64,000 nucleotides of DNA, taken from the NCBI GenBank assembly GCA_036346375.1, contig CM070515.1, positions 7,152,423 through 7,216,422 on the forward strand, given 5' to 3'. Under the pieces are notes generated by a model. The model was not told the DNA's origin. It searched no databases and saw nothing but the letters and a program-made list of their open reading frames with translations. This DNA comes from Guadua angustifolia (Eukaryota; Streptophyta; Magnoliopsida; Poales; Poaceae). A program made the position numbers and the translations under genes. Shown here piece by piece: positions 23,262 through 33,712 of the stretch (within the stretch, counting starts at the first letter, position 1; every line of letters starts with the position of its first letter).

Positions 23262-23560
23262 GTGAAAGCCGCACGACTTGTCACCCATCATCAAAGCCGC
23301 ACGACTGTCACCCATCATCAAAAGCCGCACGACTGTCACCCTCTCAAAAGGTGCCACGACTGTCACCGTCACAAAAGGTCGACGACTGTCACCCTCTGTC
23401 AAAAGGCGCACGATGTGTCACCCTCTCCGAAAGTCGCCGACGAAACCGCGTGTTGTCGTTTCATCCAAAAGCGGGATGCGCGTGTTGTCGTTTCGATTTG
23501 AAAAGTGGTGTGTTGTCGTCTCGGCCGAAAGCAGCGTGGTGCGAGTCTTGTCGTTTAGTC
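23262..23560 (-). repeat. Promoter-proximal minisatellite, about 28-bp unit
   Basis: About ten imperfect units carry 'cgcacgactgtcacc' plus 'catcatcaaaag' or 'ctctcaaaag' in the first half and 'tgttgtcgt(t/c)tcg' in the second. The array sits immediately upstream of the GRF gene TATA box on the transcribed strand. It could modulate transcription, but that is inference. Confidence 0.75.
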
Positions 23561-23849
23561 GAGTAGTTTTACAAGCCACCAAAAGGCTTAAGTATTTAAA
23601 CCGCACGGTTTGTGAGCGTTTAGGGCTCTTGCTTTAGTAGGATTCAGATATTCTTTTAGGGCTTGATCGCATATAAATCTTTCTTCCGCAAAAACACCCT
23701 TCGTGAACTAGTCGTGCGAAAAACTCGAACTAACTAAGCCTATTCAATGCCTTTAGAATTACTCGTGTAAATACAGATGTTGGTGTGACTACCTTTGGAA
23801 CCCAGTTTGGACAGTCATATCACACGAAAATATTATAATTAAAGCCTGC

Positions 23850-24153
23850 TTAACATGTAAAATACGGATACATGAAGATATGATATCTGAAACCACTTGA
23901 AAGACATCCGTTACCAACTCGCCTCTCTACGAAATGAACTACTTCAAGAATAGAGCACAATACAAGAACGATAGCCACATACACAAGCTTCTCTAACCAT
24001 TTCATATGATCTAAAATGTGCTCCATCTTGAACATCAAGCATGTTCACCTCTTGCTCAAGCATAGGGTTCATCCTCTCCTCCATAGAAGGCTGGTGCATC
24101 CTTTGTGGTACAATGGTTGTAGGACGCTCCCTCGAGGTGTCCATGGTGTCCAC
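23850..24153 (-). pseudogene. Small membrane-segment ORFs, unrecognised
   Basis: Two overlapping minus-strand frames contain 'MEERMNPMLEQEVNMLDV' and, shifted, 'KWLEKLVYVAIVLVLCSILE', the latter a plausible transmembrane helix. A single frameshift would join a charged region to the helix. Small GRF proteins can end in such a coil plus helix, so this may be a displaced fragment, but I cannot assign it. Confidence 0.25.
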
Positions 24154-24209
24154 CCACTGGAAATATTGGCACCCTGCAGTCTACGTGATGAGGTGAACAA
24201 TGTTCAAAA

Positions 24210-24280
24210 AACCGCTAGGCGGTAGGCGGGCGGAGCCCCGCTGCCTAGCGCCTAGCCCGCCTAGGCGGAAATCACAAAAT
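24210..24280. repeat. Palindromic cctaggcgg cluster
   Basis: Repeated CCGC(C)TAGGCGG and TAGGCGGGCGG motifs in both orientations form nested short palindromes. Such clusters often mark subterminal parts of grass hAT elements. Ends were not resolved. Confidence 0.4.
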
Positions 24281-24329
24281 GGCATGTTGCAATGAAATAA
24301 AGAAGTGAATTCATACCATATTACTAATG

Positions 24330-24955
24330 AAGCAGCTCTAGCTGCTCTGCTACTACTACTGATGTATTGCTAGTCAGCTAATGCCTAATGAAATTCTCAG
24401 ATGAAATTCTCAAATGAAATTCTCTGCTACTACTACTACTGATCTACTGCTAGCCAGTCGGCCAAATGAAATTCTCAAATGAAATTCCCCACCCCGATCG
24501 CCAGACAGCTGTGCTTGCCCCCTCCCCATAATTTTCCTCTGCTTGAATGCCCTGCGCCCACTCAAAAAATATGGCAAGCACAAGCCTCACCTCATAGATC
24601 GGGTCTGCTGGATGCTAGCGGTGCGGGATGCTCGGCGCACGCCGCCAAGGAGGAGGGAAGAACAAGCTCGGATCGAAGTCGGGAAGACAAGCTCGCCCTC
24701 GGACGCCGGGCGGCGGGAGGATCTCGGATGTCGGCGGTGGGAGGTGGGAGGATCTCGGGGCACCGGCGGCGGACCATGATCTTCGCCGTGAGCACGATCT
24801 TCGGCGACCTAGCTTCCTTCCTCTTCTTCCTTGACGACCGGTAACCTAGCTTCCCTTCCCTCTCGAGTTTTCCGTTTCCCTCTTATCCAACTTGCACCGC
24901 TGAGCTCCGCCTTTCTTCGCCTGGCCGCCACCGCCGAGTCACTTTGAGCGACCGT
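24330..24955. other. Repeat-rich then GC-rich interior of TIR element, no gene assigned
   Basis: Short repeats 'gaaattctcaaat' and 'ctgctactactactgat' (24345-24485) are followed by a GC-rich stretch to about 24850 with several open frames due to composition. No protein family is recognised. Confidence 0.35.
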
Positions 24956-24974
24956 CTAATGCCGCTTTTCATTC

Positions 24975-25285
24975 TCTAATATTTCTAAAATTTAAAATTT
25001 CTAATATCTAAAATTTCTAATATTATTGTAGTACTTCAATTCAATCAATATATCAATAATGAAATAACTAAATAAATAAAGAAAACAAACTACACTATGA
25101 TATTCTGAAATGAAAACTACATCTCCAATTTCTAATATCTAAAATTTCTAATATCTAAATTTTCTAAAATCTAAAATTTCTAATTTCTAAAATTTCTAAA
25201 ATTTCTAATATCTAAAATTTCTAAATTTTCTAATATCTAAAATTTCTAAAATTTTCTAATATCTAAAATTTCTAAATTATTTTGC
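24975..25285. repeat. Minisatellite 'aaaatttctaatatct'
   Basis: There are about a dozen imperfect tandem copies of 'taaaatttctaatatc' in two runs around a short spacer. The DNA is purely AT-rich and lies inside the TIR element. Confidence 0.85.
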
Positions 25286-25325
25286 ACTATAGAAATTAAA
25301 TAACAAAATTCAAAAAATTACCTTT

Positions 25326-25500
25326 TTTTTCTTTTTTCCCTCCTTCTTCCTCCTCCTCCTCTCTCTCTCTCTCCCTCTCCTCCTCTCCCAGCTGCTCTCC
25401 CTCTCTCCTTGCGCCTCCTCTCCCCTCTCTCCGCGCACCTCCCTCTCCTCCCGCTCTCTCTCCTCCCTCCTCTCCCTTCCTCTCTTCTTCTCCCTGCCTT
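25326..25500. repeat. CT-rich microsatellite tract
   Basis: A long polypyrimidine run of 'tcctcc' and 'ctctct' units spans about 170 bp. Apparent charged open frames on the minus strand come only from this composition. Confidence 0.85.
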
Positions 25501-26091
25501 GTATTTTCTTTTTTCTTCTTCTTCTTGAAGCGCAGCGAAGAAGGCAGCAATGCCGCCGAAAACAGTATTAGCCAGTTGTCGCCACACCGCTCGGCGACTA
25601 CTAGTAGTCGCCACACCGCTCGGCGACTACTAGTAGTCGCCACACCTCTCGGCGACTACTTAGTAGTCGTTAAACCGCTTGGCGACTACTCCCTGGCCTG
25701 GTGACAACTGGCTGTCACCGCTTCAAAATGCGGGATTAGGATATTGTCGCCAAACCGCTTGGCGACTACCCTATTATCGTCAAACGGTTTGGCGACTACC
25801 CTATTATCGCCAAACGGTTTGGCGACCGGATATTATTTCTGCAATTTTTTAAATACGTGTATTAATGTCGCAATTTCGAAATAAAATAATATTATTTAAA
25901 AAAAATTCCATTCAGCGATGTCATCATGCAGGTGCACAACGAGAATATTGTAATCGGAAACAATAAAAGAATATTTTCCAGTTGTGATAATAAGTATCCT
26001 TTTGAGTATCATGTAAAAACTTTTACATACACATTACAATTAATCCATAAAAAATAATTTGGAACCTCAAAGATTAGTTGGTGGCCACAAG

Positions 26092-26231
26092 TACGGGTGG
26101 GCAAAAAAACACTGAAACCGAAATACATAACCGAATAAACCGATTATTTTAGTTTTTTCGGTTTTGGGTCATTTTTTATTTTCGCGCTATTCGGTTTTCG
26201 GATCGGTTGTCAAGTCCCATTCACCAAATAG
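26092..26231. mobile_element. Truncated left end of the hAT element (unit 2 copy)
   Basis: It begins TACGGGTGGGCA exactly as at 4149 and matches it up to 'caccaaatagc'. It then joins AT-rich sequence corresponding to 7842 of unit 1. The right end of the transposon is missing. Confidence 0.85.
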
Positions 26232-26399
26232 CTAATTTCTTTAATTTTTATTTTGAATTTTTCTTAATTTATATTATACTTGACATGGACTCTTTCTTTT
26301 AATCTAAACCGTTATAACTCGGACCCAACAAATAGGTGGCTAGATCTTTCTGATTAACGTGGGAGCTTCTTCAGAGTGCCTAATTAGTATAGGTATAGA
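26232..26399 (-). mobile_element. Helitron 5'-end fragment (minus strand)
   Basis: On the minus strand it starts A|TCTATACCTATACTAATTAGG and continues into the block homologous to 7842-7975. It is truncated at the 26231 deletion junction. Confidence 0.4.
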
Positions 26400-26739
26400 T
26401 AGATAGATAAATTCTTGTATAGGACAAGGATTCAAGGTTTTAAAAGGTTCGAGTGGTTGTGAAAGAGCAATAATCTCTTGTATTCTTTTGAGATTGTGCT
26501 TAAAAAATTTGTGGTTGGCTTCACCAAATCTTTCTCTCTCGTTATGATTGTTTCAACATCGTAATTTTGGTTTTGTTTATGATATTTATCTGTTTTATTC
26601 TTAAGATCATGCACACTCACACGTTATCTCACAAAACTCTGATCCGATTTAGAGACTGTTGCGATATAAGAAGAGGTATCAGAGTATAACACTAAAAAAA
26701 ACGACATGAATACAATATCTTGAGTATTTCAATGTTAAG
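26400..26739 (+). mobile_element. Possible Copia LTR end with PBS-like site
   Basis: This segment is unique to unit 2 and ends with 'gaggtatcagagtataac' (26672-26689), similar to a degenerate tRNA-Met primer-binding site after an LTR. No matching second LTR or domains are seen, so the call is weak. Confidence 0.25.
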
Positions 26740-27700
26740 TGTTACATTGATGAAGACTGAGCGGTTCTGTAGACGATCAACAATTGACATCTGTTTATAC
26801 TTTTTTTTGAAAGGTCAGCTGGAGCTCTTCTATTCTGCATTTCGATGACGGCGATCTTCCTTTGGCACGCCAGCAGAGAATTGCATCCACCTGTCGGCGA
26901 TATCATCGGTATCGTTAGTGATGCGGAATCTTGGTTGCGCAGTCCAAGTGACCAACCACCCTCTCCCAAACTTCCTTTGCATAGACGCAGTTGAAAATGA
27001 GATGTGGCGCCGTCTCCGGAACTCGATCACACAGCGTGCATTGTGCGCTGTGTGGCCGTCCATGGATTGCCAACTTACCCTCTGTAACGGTAAGGATTTT
27101 TATTTGGACAAGTAGCCAAGCGAAAGAATTCCTTCGCCTTCCAAATTATAGGAGTGCTGAAGTCGGGGTGAGGACCGCAAAATTGTATGTCATATGCTGA
27201 TTTCGCAGTGTACTGTCCTTCTCCCGCTTGAGTCCAATTTGGCAGCAGGGCAACTTGTGAGACCATGGACCGGAGTGTGACAAATTGTTGTAGTTGTTGT
27301 GTGGTCGAGACACGAGCAATCTGATTCAGGTTCCATTTGCTAGCTCTTCAGCCACCGACCGCGTCTTTGGTTTTGTTAAGGAAAATAATAGAGGGGCGAT
27401 GTCCTTTGGTGCTTGGCCTTGGAGCCAGCTCGAGAGCCAGAATCTGGCTGTCTTCCCGTCGCCGACGGTGATCACCGCGCAGGCCTAGAAAAGTAGTTCG
27501 TCTGACTTGTCCGCCGGGAGCTCCATCCCTGCCCATGGCCGCGACATGTCTCTCCACGATTTCCACATCCACCGCAAACGAAGAGCCCGACTGAACCTGG
27601 TGAGGTCTTTAACACCGAGGTCTCATCTTAGGCAATGGCCGCCGTACGTGTGCTTGTTCGGCTCCTTTCCAAAGAAAAGGGCGACGTAGCCTGTCGATCT
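26740..27700 (-). pseudogene. LINE reverse-transcriptase C-terminal fragment (unit 2)
   Basis: This is the fuller homologue of 7976-8570. The minus strand shows 'FSRALRLRWMWKSWRD', 'MELPADKSDELLF', a stop, 'ACAVITVGDGKTARFWLSSW', then 'GEGQYTAKSAYDIQFCG' and 'RFRITNDTDDIA' in other frames. These are typical of the C-terminal third of grass Karma-type LINE ORF2. It includes about 345 bp lost from unit 1 and a longer 3' tail. Frameshifts and the shared stop make it inactive. Confidence 0.8.
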
Positions 27701-27709
27701 TAGCCCCTA

Positions 27710-28327
27710 TGTTACACTCGGCATGTTAACGTGAGAGCCCATGTAGCCTATATAAACTGTGGTGGGATTAGTCACATTTTTCTTGTCTAAAGTGAGTCGT
27801 AGTAGTATATAATATTTATTGAGTCAAACACAGTATCTCTGAGTTAACCATTTTAGACATGAAGTGATGACAAATATAAGCGGGGTGCTATATATGTGTA
27901 GACCTGCCCTATAGTGACTTTGAGCCAATTTTAGACCCAGAGTGTTATGGTATCAGAGCATCAACCTTCCGTTGCATGGTCGAAGTATGGGGACGTGCGG
28001 GCTATTCATCTAGCACGTGTGAGCCCAAAGTAGACACACGCATGGCATATACGCCAGCACTATACATATATATGACTGTACCGAGAAGCGGTGTTAGCCT
28101 TTAAGGGGAGTGAATGTAATAACTAACCCGTTAATGTGAAAGCTCATATGGCGCATGTGGAGCGGTGGTAGGATTAGTAGTATATGATGTCTGTTGGGTC
28201 CGAATATAACACATTCGAATTAACCATTTTATATAAAACGAGAACGAAAGTGTAAGTGGGATGCTATATATACGTAGTCTTTCCTCACAGGGGTTAGACT
28301 TTGAGCACATATTAGACCATGGTGTTA
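27710..28327 (+). mobile_element. TRIM retrotransposon (unit 2 copy)
   Basis: This is the same element as 8583-9201. The terminal repeats are 27710-27947 and 28115-28327, the primer-binding site TGGTATCAGAGCAT is canonical, and the polypurine tract AAGGGGAGTGAA precedes the right repeat. Because it was duplicated with the segment, it is not an independent insertion. Confidence 0.8.
27948..27961 (+). promoter_or_regulatory. tRNA-iMet primer-binding site of the TRIM
   Basis: TGGTATCAGAGCAT directly follows the left terminal repeat and matches the canonical initiator-tRNA-Met complement. Confidence 0.8.
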
Positions 28328-29522
28328 CTTTCTTGAGATGCTCTGGTTAGTACATATGTTGGTGGGAATTGCCGATTAATTAACGAGAGAAATTGGTTCG
28401 GGCGGTTATTTGCATACTCTCACCAAAGGGCCCGGGCGCATTACGTACTATTTTTTTTCTATCTTTCGCGTCATGATGAGGATATAAAAATACGAATGTG
28501 TACGCATACAATGGCTTAACTCTAAATGTACATACACGAAGAAAGAAAATGAGAAAGAACATCAGCGCCGATCACGAAACCCCCAGGCTACTTTTCTTCT
28601 TTCTGAACCATAAGATACAGAATTAGCCATATCAACTAGACGTCATGTGGTCGGTGTGTGGTTTGTTGGGTAGGTGTGCTTATATGCATGTGAGGATGAC
28701 TTCACGGCTTGGAACTTGTATTTGTCATGATCCAATACGTTATACAAATTATACATTTTTCAGCTTTAACTCCTTACTGCTAGGTGACAAATCTAGCTAA
28801 TTGCTCTATGGATGTGATACCGACAGTATAATACCCTTTTGTTTATGAGCCGTTTTACGGTACAGCAAATTCACAATGAATCATCTATTCTTTTCGATAT
28901 AATTAATTAGAATACCTATTATTTATTTATACTTCCTCCAATAGCAGAGTAGTAAAATACCCTTAATAAATCAATGATTATATCTGATTTCTGCTATCTA
29001 GCTATCACATACAAATGGTATAATGCACTACAAAATTTCTATTGTTTACAGATGTATAACGTACCTTTTCAAAACATGTAAAATCACCTCCGTATATACG
29101 AATAGATCCATGCAGCAGTGGCAAGTGCAGACGAACGGTTAGGGTTTGTACTTTGTATCCAAAAATGGAGATCATGCATTCAACTAATTCCGGCTCCCTC
29201 AAATTTCAAGCATGCGTGAGTTGTGGAGGTGAGTGCTGCCACTGAAACATATATACACTACGTACCAGACTTGTAATCCGGTTGTTTGATGTGAGATGCC
29301 GGAAGAACCGTGCTTTTATTGCAGTGAGATATGTGTAATTATATGACAGATCAACAGAGCTGAGAAATACAAAACAAACTACAACCAATGGAAATCAAAA
29401 GAATGGACGGAACGACAAATTAATATTAACCCACAAGCTTAATTATTGAACTCTACGCACGTGTGCTGGTTGGCCCTCTTTCTTCGATCTCCATGCATGT
29501 ACACCATCCCCTCCAGTACGAT
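28328..29522. other. 3' flank of peroxidase copy 2, no gene
   Basis: This is homologous to 9202-10383, with small indels. No gene or element is recognised. Confidence 0.5.
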
Positions 29523-30968
29523 CTAGTATAGGCGGTGGTTGATGATGCTGCACTTCTTCCTGATCTCCCCCTTGTTGCCCGCCGGCATGGGCAGCTTGCT
29601 GAGCTTGAGCAGCGAGTCGGAGAAGTCCTCGTCCCAGAGAGTACCGTTGTCGGCGTACTCGTGGACGTGGCCCAGCGCCTCCGTGTGCGTCAGCAGCTGC
29701 CAGTCGGAGTTGAAGGTGACGATCCTGGCGAGGTTGTTGTGGTAGTAGGTGTTGTCTAGAAAGTCGCTGATCTTGCGCACCCGGCTCGTGAACCCCGGCA
29801 TGTACCTGGCCACTGAGCCGTACTCCTCGTCGCGGACGTTGTTGACCACGGCCGGGTTGGCGCCGTGGGGGCACTTGTAGTTGAGCAGGTCGCGGTAGGC
29901 CGGTGTGATCTGCTCCGGCGGGAGGTGAGGCGGCCGGTGAAGGATGAGCAGTGGCCGACGCCGATGGAGTGAGCGCCGGAGAGGATGACGAGCTCCTCGA
30001 CGGTGAAATTCTTACGGGCGAAGTTGTCGATGAGCTGCTGCACGGTGAAGGTGGAGTCCGGGAGCTCCGCCTGGGCCTCGAAGGCGGAGGAGACGTAGCC
30101 GTCGAGGCGACCGGCGGGCACGTCGAAGTGGACGTGGCCGTTGCTGAGGATGCTGGCCGCGTCGCGGGCGGCGTAGATGAGGATGTCGGAGCAGGAGACC
30201 ACGCCGGGGCACCTCTTCTCGACAGCTGCCTTGATCTCCTCCAGGAGGTCGAAGGCAGCGAGCCCGATGTTCACCGGAGCCTCCTTCTCCGGGTGAGGGT
30301 TGTCGTAGGACGCGTCAAGGAGGACAGAGCCATCGCACCCCTGCATGGTTAAATAATTTCAAGTCATTAATTTGGAGGCCGTTCTTGTTTTAAAATATAT
30401 ACGAGCAATATATCAACCTTTTAAACTTTAGCCTTAAATATATATAAAATTATTTGGTTTAATTATGTGAAAATTGTATTACTAGATTTGTCATAAAAAT
30501 ACTTTCATATAATTTTAAGAATTTTTGCTAACATATAAGTAGAAAAAGTAATAGTTAAATACGTATTATTAGAAATCGTGTCGATGCCCAAATAAGTAAA
30601 ACACGTACAAGATCTGATTAAACTAGGTCTCAGGTAATATGGCCGGTGCATAAAACTTCAAGGCCTGCTATAAATTGTTGAGACGTGTATATACATACCC
30701 TGACGAGGCCGGACGGTGTCCTTTATCTAAAAAAAAATATACATACCCTGACGAAGCAGTCGTGGAAGAGCAAGCGGACGAGAGCAGCGCCAGTGCGGCG
30801 GTTCGTCTTGAGAGCCCTGATGACGTGCCACTTGACGACGTTCTCCACGCCTCTGCATTTCTTGCTGTAGTGCCCGACCTCCAGCTCGCCGGCCTCCACC
30901 GACGGCACGGCGAGGAGGACCGCCTGGGCGGCCACCATGGCGCAGATAACGGCCACCGAGAGCCTCAT
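29523..30968 (-). pseudogene. Class III peroxidase, frameshifted copy
   Basis: It has the same two-exon structure as 10384-11764 (exons 30747-30968 and 29523-30340). Exon 2 has about five substitutions and one deletion by eye. A run of four G in the intact copy (10781-10784) is three here (29920-29922), shifting the frame after 'GRLTS' (residue 214) and ending early at 29756. The signal peptide, Arg65/His69 and proximal His198 remain, but Cys231, Cys338 and the C-terminal third are lost. Other changes are Tyr33 to His and Ser161 to Phe (copy 1 numbering). Intron 1 carries a duplicated donor segment. A homopolymer error in the assembly could mimic this, so pseudogene status needs read support. 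A TATA box is conserved at 31111. Confidence 0.85.
30698..30746 (-). repeat. Duplicated exon 1/intron 1 boundary in peroxidase copy 2
   Basis: The phrase 'tatacataccctgacga' occurs twice, at about 30691-30707 (inside the intron) and 30739-30755 (the true boundary). They are separated by about 30 bp including 'ggccggacggtgtccttta' and an A-run. The inner copy recreates a CAGG|GTATGT donor. Copy 1 has only one. Confidence 0.85.
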
Positions 30969-31110
30969 ATCTCACGAATTAATTAAACTAATTAAGCAAG
31001 AAACCTGCAGTAAAGCTTAACTAGCTAGCTCTATATAGCTAGCTGTGCAAGCGATGGGGACGATGGTGCTTGAGCTGTGATGTGCTGTTGAACTCAAGGT
31101 TTGGAGGGGG

Positions 31111-31117
31111 TATATAT
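31111..31117 (-). promoter_or_regulatory. TATA box of peroxidase copy 2
   Basis: GATATATACC on the minus strand is at the same relative position as at 11894 and about 143 bp from the ATG. Confidence 0.5.
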
Positions 31118-32213
31118 CGCCAGTTTAGGCTAGTATTTTAACGGTTCATGATTGAGTGTACCGATAAGGAGAGCCCAACGACTGGAGCGTCGTGCATGCA
31201 TATGCAACTTGGATAATAATGTGCGATCCTCATAATATTGTGCAAGCTAGCTGGGCATTGCTGATCTGGTTAAACGTGGAATTATGTACATAGATGATCA
31301 ATTAAACGTTGTCCAAGTACGAAACTTCCTTTCCCTAACAATTCTACACGACAGCTATAATGATTTTAATTGTCTCGTGAAGCTGATCTGAACCGTAGAT
31401 CTTGCGGTCGGACAGCTACAAATTAATACATGCATGTTTCGTCGCACTTTGGAAGTACTAGAGCCCTCGCCTGTCGTAAAAACATCCATACATGCACATG
31501 CACCTAACGTTGAACAGCCCTGCGAGTGTACTTCTTTTGTTCCGCGAGAAACGGACACGGTTTATCTGTTGACGTTGAATCTGTCGAGCTAGAAGCACCT
31601 ACAATCACATCAGTCTGTTAGCTAGGATTGTTCCATCCGTAATATGTCCACGACTGCTCATTCTGCCTTCGCTAAACTCCCAAGCTTTGGCCTTTCTCTC
31701 CAATAAAATTTTCATCTTGGAAGTACATGTAGGTGACACATGTATTACCTATCGTACTCTCTTATCACGGCAAGTCATCAGCACCATATCTATTATAATA
31801 GATGAGTTATCACGGTATCCAAACTTAGCAGGACAAAGTACTACAATGCCTGAACTCGGCAGTTACTTACCGCGGTATCTATCACGGTAGAGGAGTGCAG
31901 TATATGGCATATATATTGTCTACTGATACTTCTGCAGTTAAGAAGAAATCTCTATCAGTAATTTTAATTCGAGAGGGAGCTTAAATAAACGGTGTGCGAG
32001 GGGCCGAATACACCGTTGCTTCTAAAATACAACGGCTTTTGGTTTCCACGGTCGCGTCACCCTGGTTCTCATTTTAAAATGGCATTCCTATGAAAAGGGC
32101 GAAAGGAAGTTCCAATATAGTACGGTTGCACCACTTCTTTGTCTGTCAGCTGTGTTATTTTGTTCTCACAAATTTTTGGCCAGGAATTCAGTACTGTATA
32201 CTAATAGTATCAA
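31118..32213. other. Upstream region of peroxidase copy 2, no gene
   Basis: This is homologous to 11905-12986, with scattered substitutions and small indels. No additional gene is seen. Confidence 0.5.
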
Positions 32214-32950
32214 TCTATTATCTTAATAAAGTAAAACATATCACCACATTCGCTCTCAAGAACTAGAAATTCTTGCATCCATAAGAGGAATAAGAGAAAT
32301 ATCACTGCGTTGATCATAGTGGATTCATATTATAATGGTCTAGATTAGAAAAGTCAATGTTAATTAAGTGCAATACAAAAATAACTAAAATCCAGAATAA
32401 AAATAAAATAAAAAATTTCAATTTGATTTTCAATTAGAATAAAAATAAAATGAAATTAGCAAATTGATTTTCATACAAATCCCTAACCATTAAATCCCTA
32501 GTCGAAAAGAAATCAAATTTGTGTAGGAAGCAACCTCTTCACAAACAGTTAGCTGAAAGGATATAACAAATCGTGCAATTGAATGGCCTACTCTGATATA
32601 TAACAATTTTGTTAGTATAAGAAGGTTTTGCAGGCATCACAAGTTTCACCAATTAGAAAGTAGTTAAGGAGGCACAAGAAAACGACTATAGTGTTTGTTA
32701 ATCATATGAGCCAAATTTTAATATCTTTCTGATTTATTGGATAATAATTAAGAGTCGTAGGAGGCTTTATTAATTGGTTGGGAAGAAAATTATGTATAAA
32801 ACATATTTTTAATGCTAATTCATGGTTAAGAGTCGTAAGAGGTTTTTATTAATTGATTGGAAAGAAAATTATGTATGTAGCATGCATATTCTTACTACTA
32901 ATTCATGGTAAAGTAAGATTAGCCATGCAAATGCACAAGCCACCGACTAG
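32214..32950 (+). mobile_element. Candidate short Helitron, 737 bp
   Basis: The left end A|TCTATTATCTTAATAAAG is identical to that at 12987. The right end has a decayed hairpin (GCCATGC-aaat-GCACAAGC), then CACCGA and CTAG before T. The first 352 bp match the Helitron at 12987-15611; the remainder does not and contains a tandem duplication of about 80 bp (32749-32909, 'taagagtcgta(g/a)gagg'). Confidence 0.55.
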
Positions 32951-32983
32951 TTTTCATATATAAGAAAGTTTTAAAAGTACTAA

Positions 32984-33712
32984 GGCCTGTTTGTACTTCA
33001 ACCAAAATTACCCACCATTGCCTCATTTTCCTTTAGCTTTCACGGTCAAGCCGCATCTATTCACATCTTCACATCCAAGCACAAAGCGATCGGCTCACAT
33101 CTTCACATCCAAGCACAAAAATCTCCAACCCTAGCATGGAGGACCTCCTCCCCAGTAGTCGGCCTCCTTTCACCGCGGCGCGGTGTCTTCGTCCGACGTG
33201 ATGCCCTATTTCAGAGCGACCAGGGCCATATTGCCGATCGCCAACGAACGGCCTCCTTCCCGATGGCGCGGCACCATCCATCCGCCAAGCGGCCTCCTTC
33301 CCCAACGGTGCGGCGCCAGCTCCTCCCAGTGCGGTAGCCGACGCGCCGCCCTCGTTCCCCGTGGCCGACGACGACACCGCCTGGCCTTGACTCCCTCCCG
33401 ACGATGTGTAGGAAAATATTTTGTATGGACAAGAGTTCGAGCTTGTATGAATGATATATTTTTTGGTATTAACTTATGCATTTCCGTATTTTATAAATAA
33501 GCTACAAGTGCGAAAAAAATGAAAATAAGGCAACAAAACAGGTCGAGGGTACTATAAACTTTTGTCAAGCAGAAACAACAATCCAAACACACTATAATCT
33601 GGGTTACCAAACAGCCATGAGCTTTTCAACCTCCAGTTTTTAACAATCCAGCTTTTACAATCTAGTTTTTAAAAGCTGCTTTCCACAATCCCCAGTTGAA
33701 ACAAACAGGGCC
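32984..33712. mobile_element. Non-autonomous PIF/Harbinger (Tourist-like) element, 729 bp
   Basis: The terminal inverted repeats are GGCC(C)TGTTTGT..TTCAAC at both ends, flanked by a 3-bp TAA duplication (32981-32983, 33713-33715), the Harbinger target. The interior includes a GC-rich block at 33120-33410 with open frames from composition and a 24-bp direct repeat 'cacatcttcacatccaagca' near 33062 and 33096. There is no transposase. The interior may be a captured genomic fragment. Confidence 0.8.

Larger units (their letters stand above)
20357..25909. mobile_element. 5.55 kb TIR transposon, Mutator-like (probable), with captured gene
   Basis: Terminal inverted repeats start GGAATTTTTTTTAAATAATA, are matched at both ends, and continue as diverged inverted repeats for about 300 bp. 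Those contain stacked short palindromes (GCCAAACCGTTTGGC and variants). A direct repeat ATTCAGC flanks the element (20350-20356, 25910-25916; 8/8 if the last C is counted as target, 8/9 at nine bases). The intact target survives in unit 1 at 3967-3973. Long TIRs and near-9-bp duplications favour a Mutator-like element; hAT is an alternative given a possible 8-bp duplication. No transposase is seen. Cargo: a 186-bp tandem repeat, a two-GRF zinc-finger gene and a minisatellite. Confidence 0.8.
19947..32566. repeat. Segmental duplication, unit 2
   Basis: This is homologous to 3568-13322 in the same order and orientation. Compared with unit 1 it has gained the TIR element 20357-25909, lost what corresponds to 4300-7841 (junction at about 26231), kept about 345 bp more of the LINE, and carries a frameshifted peroxidase. 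The two units are separated by about 6.6 kb of unrelated DNA. Confidence 0.9.

Noticed and set aside
25296..25643. Glu/Arg-rich minus-strand open frames
   Set aside because: They are products of a CT-rich microsatellite tract, not coding sequence.
20357..25909. Calling the large TIR element definitively Mutator or definitively hAT
   Set aside because: The target repeat can be read as 7, 8 or (with one mismatch) 9 bp because the element's last base is ambiguous, and there is no transposase to decide.
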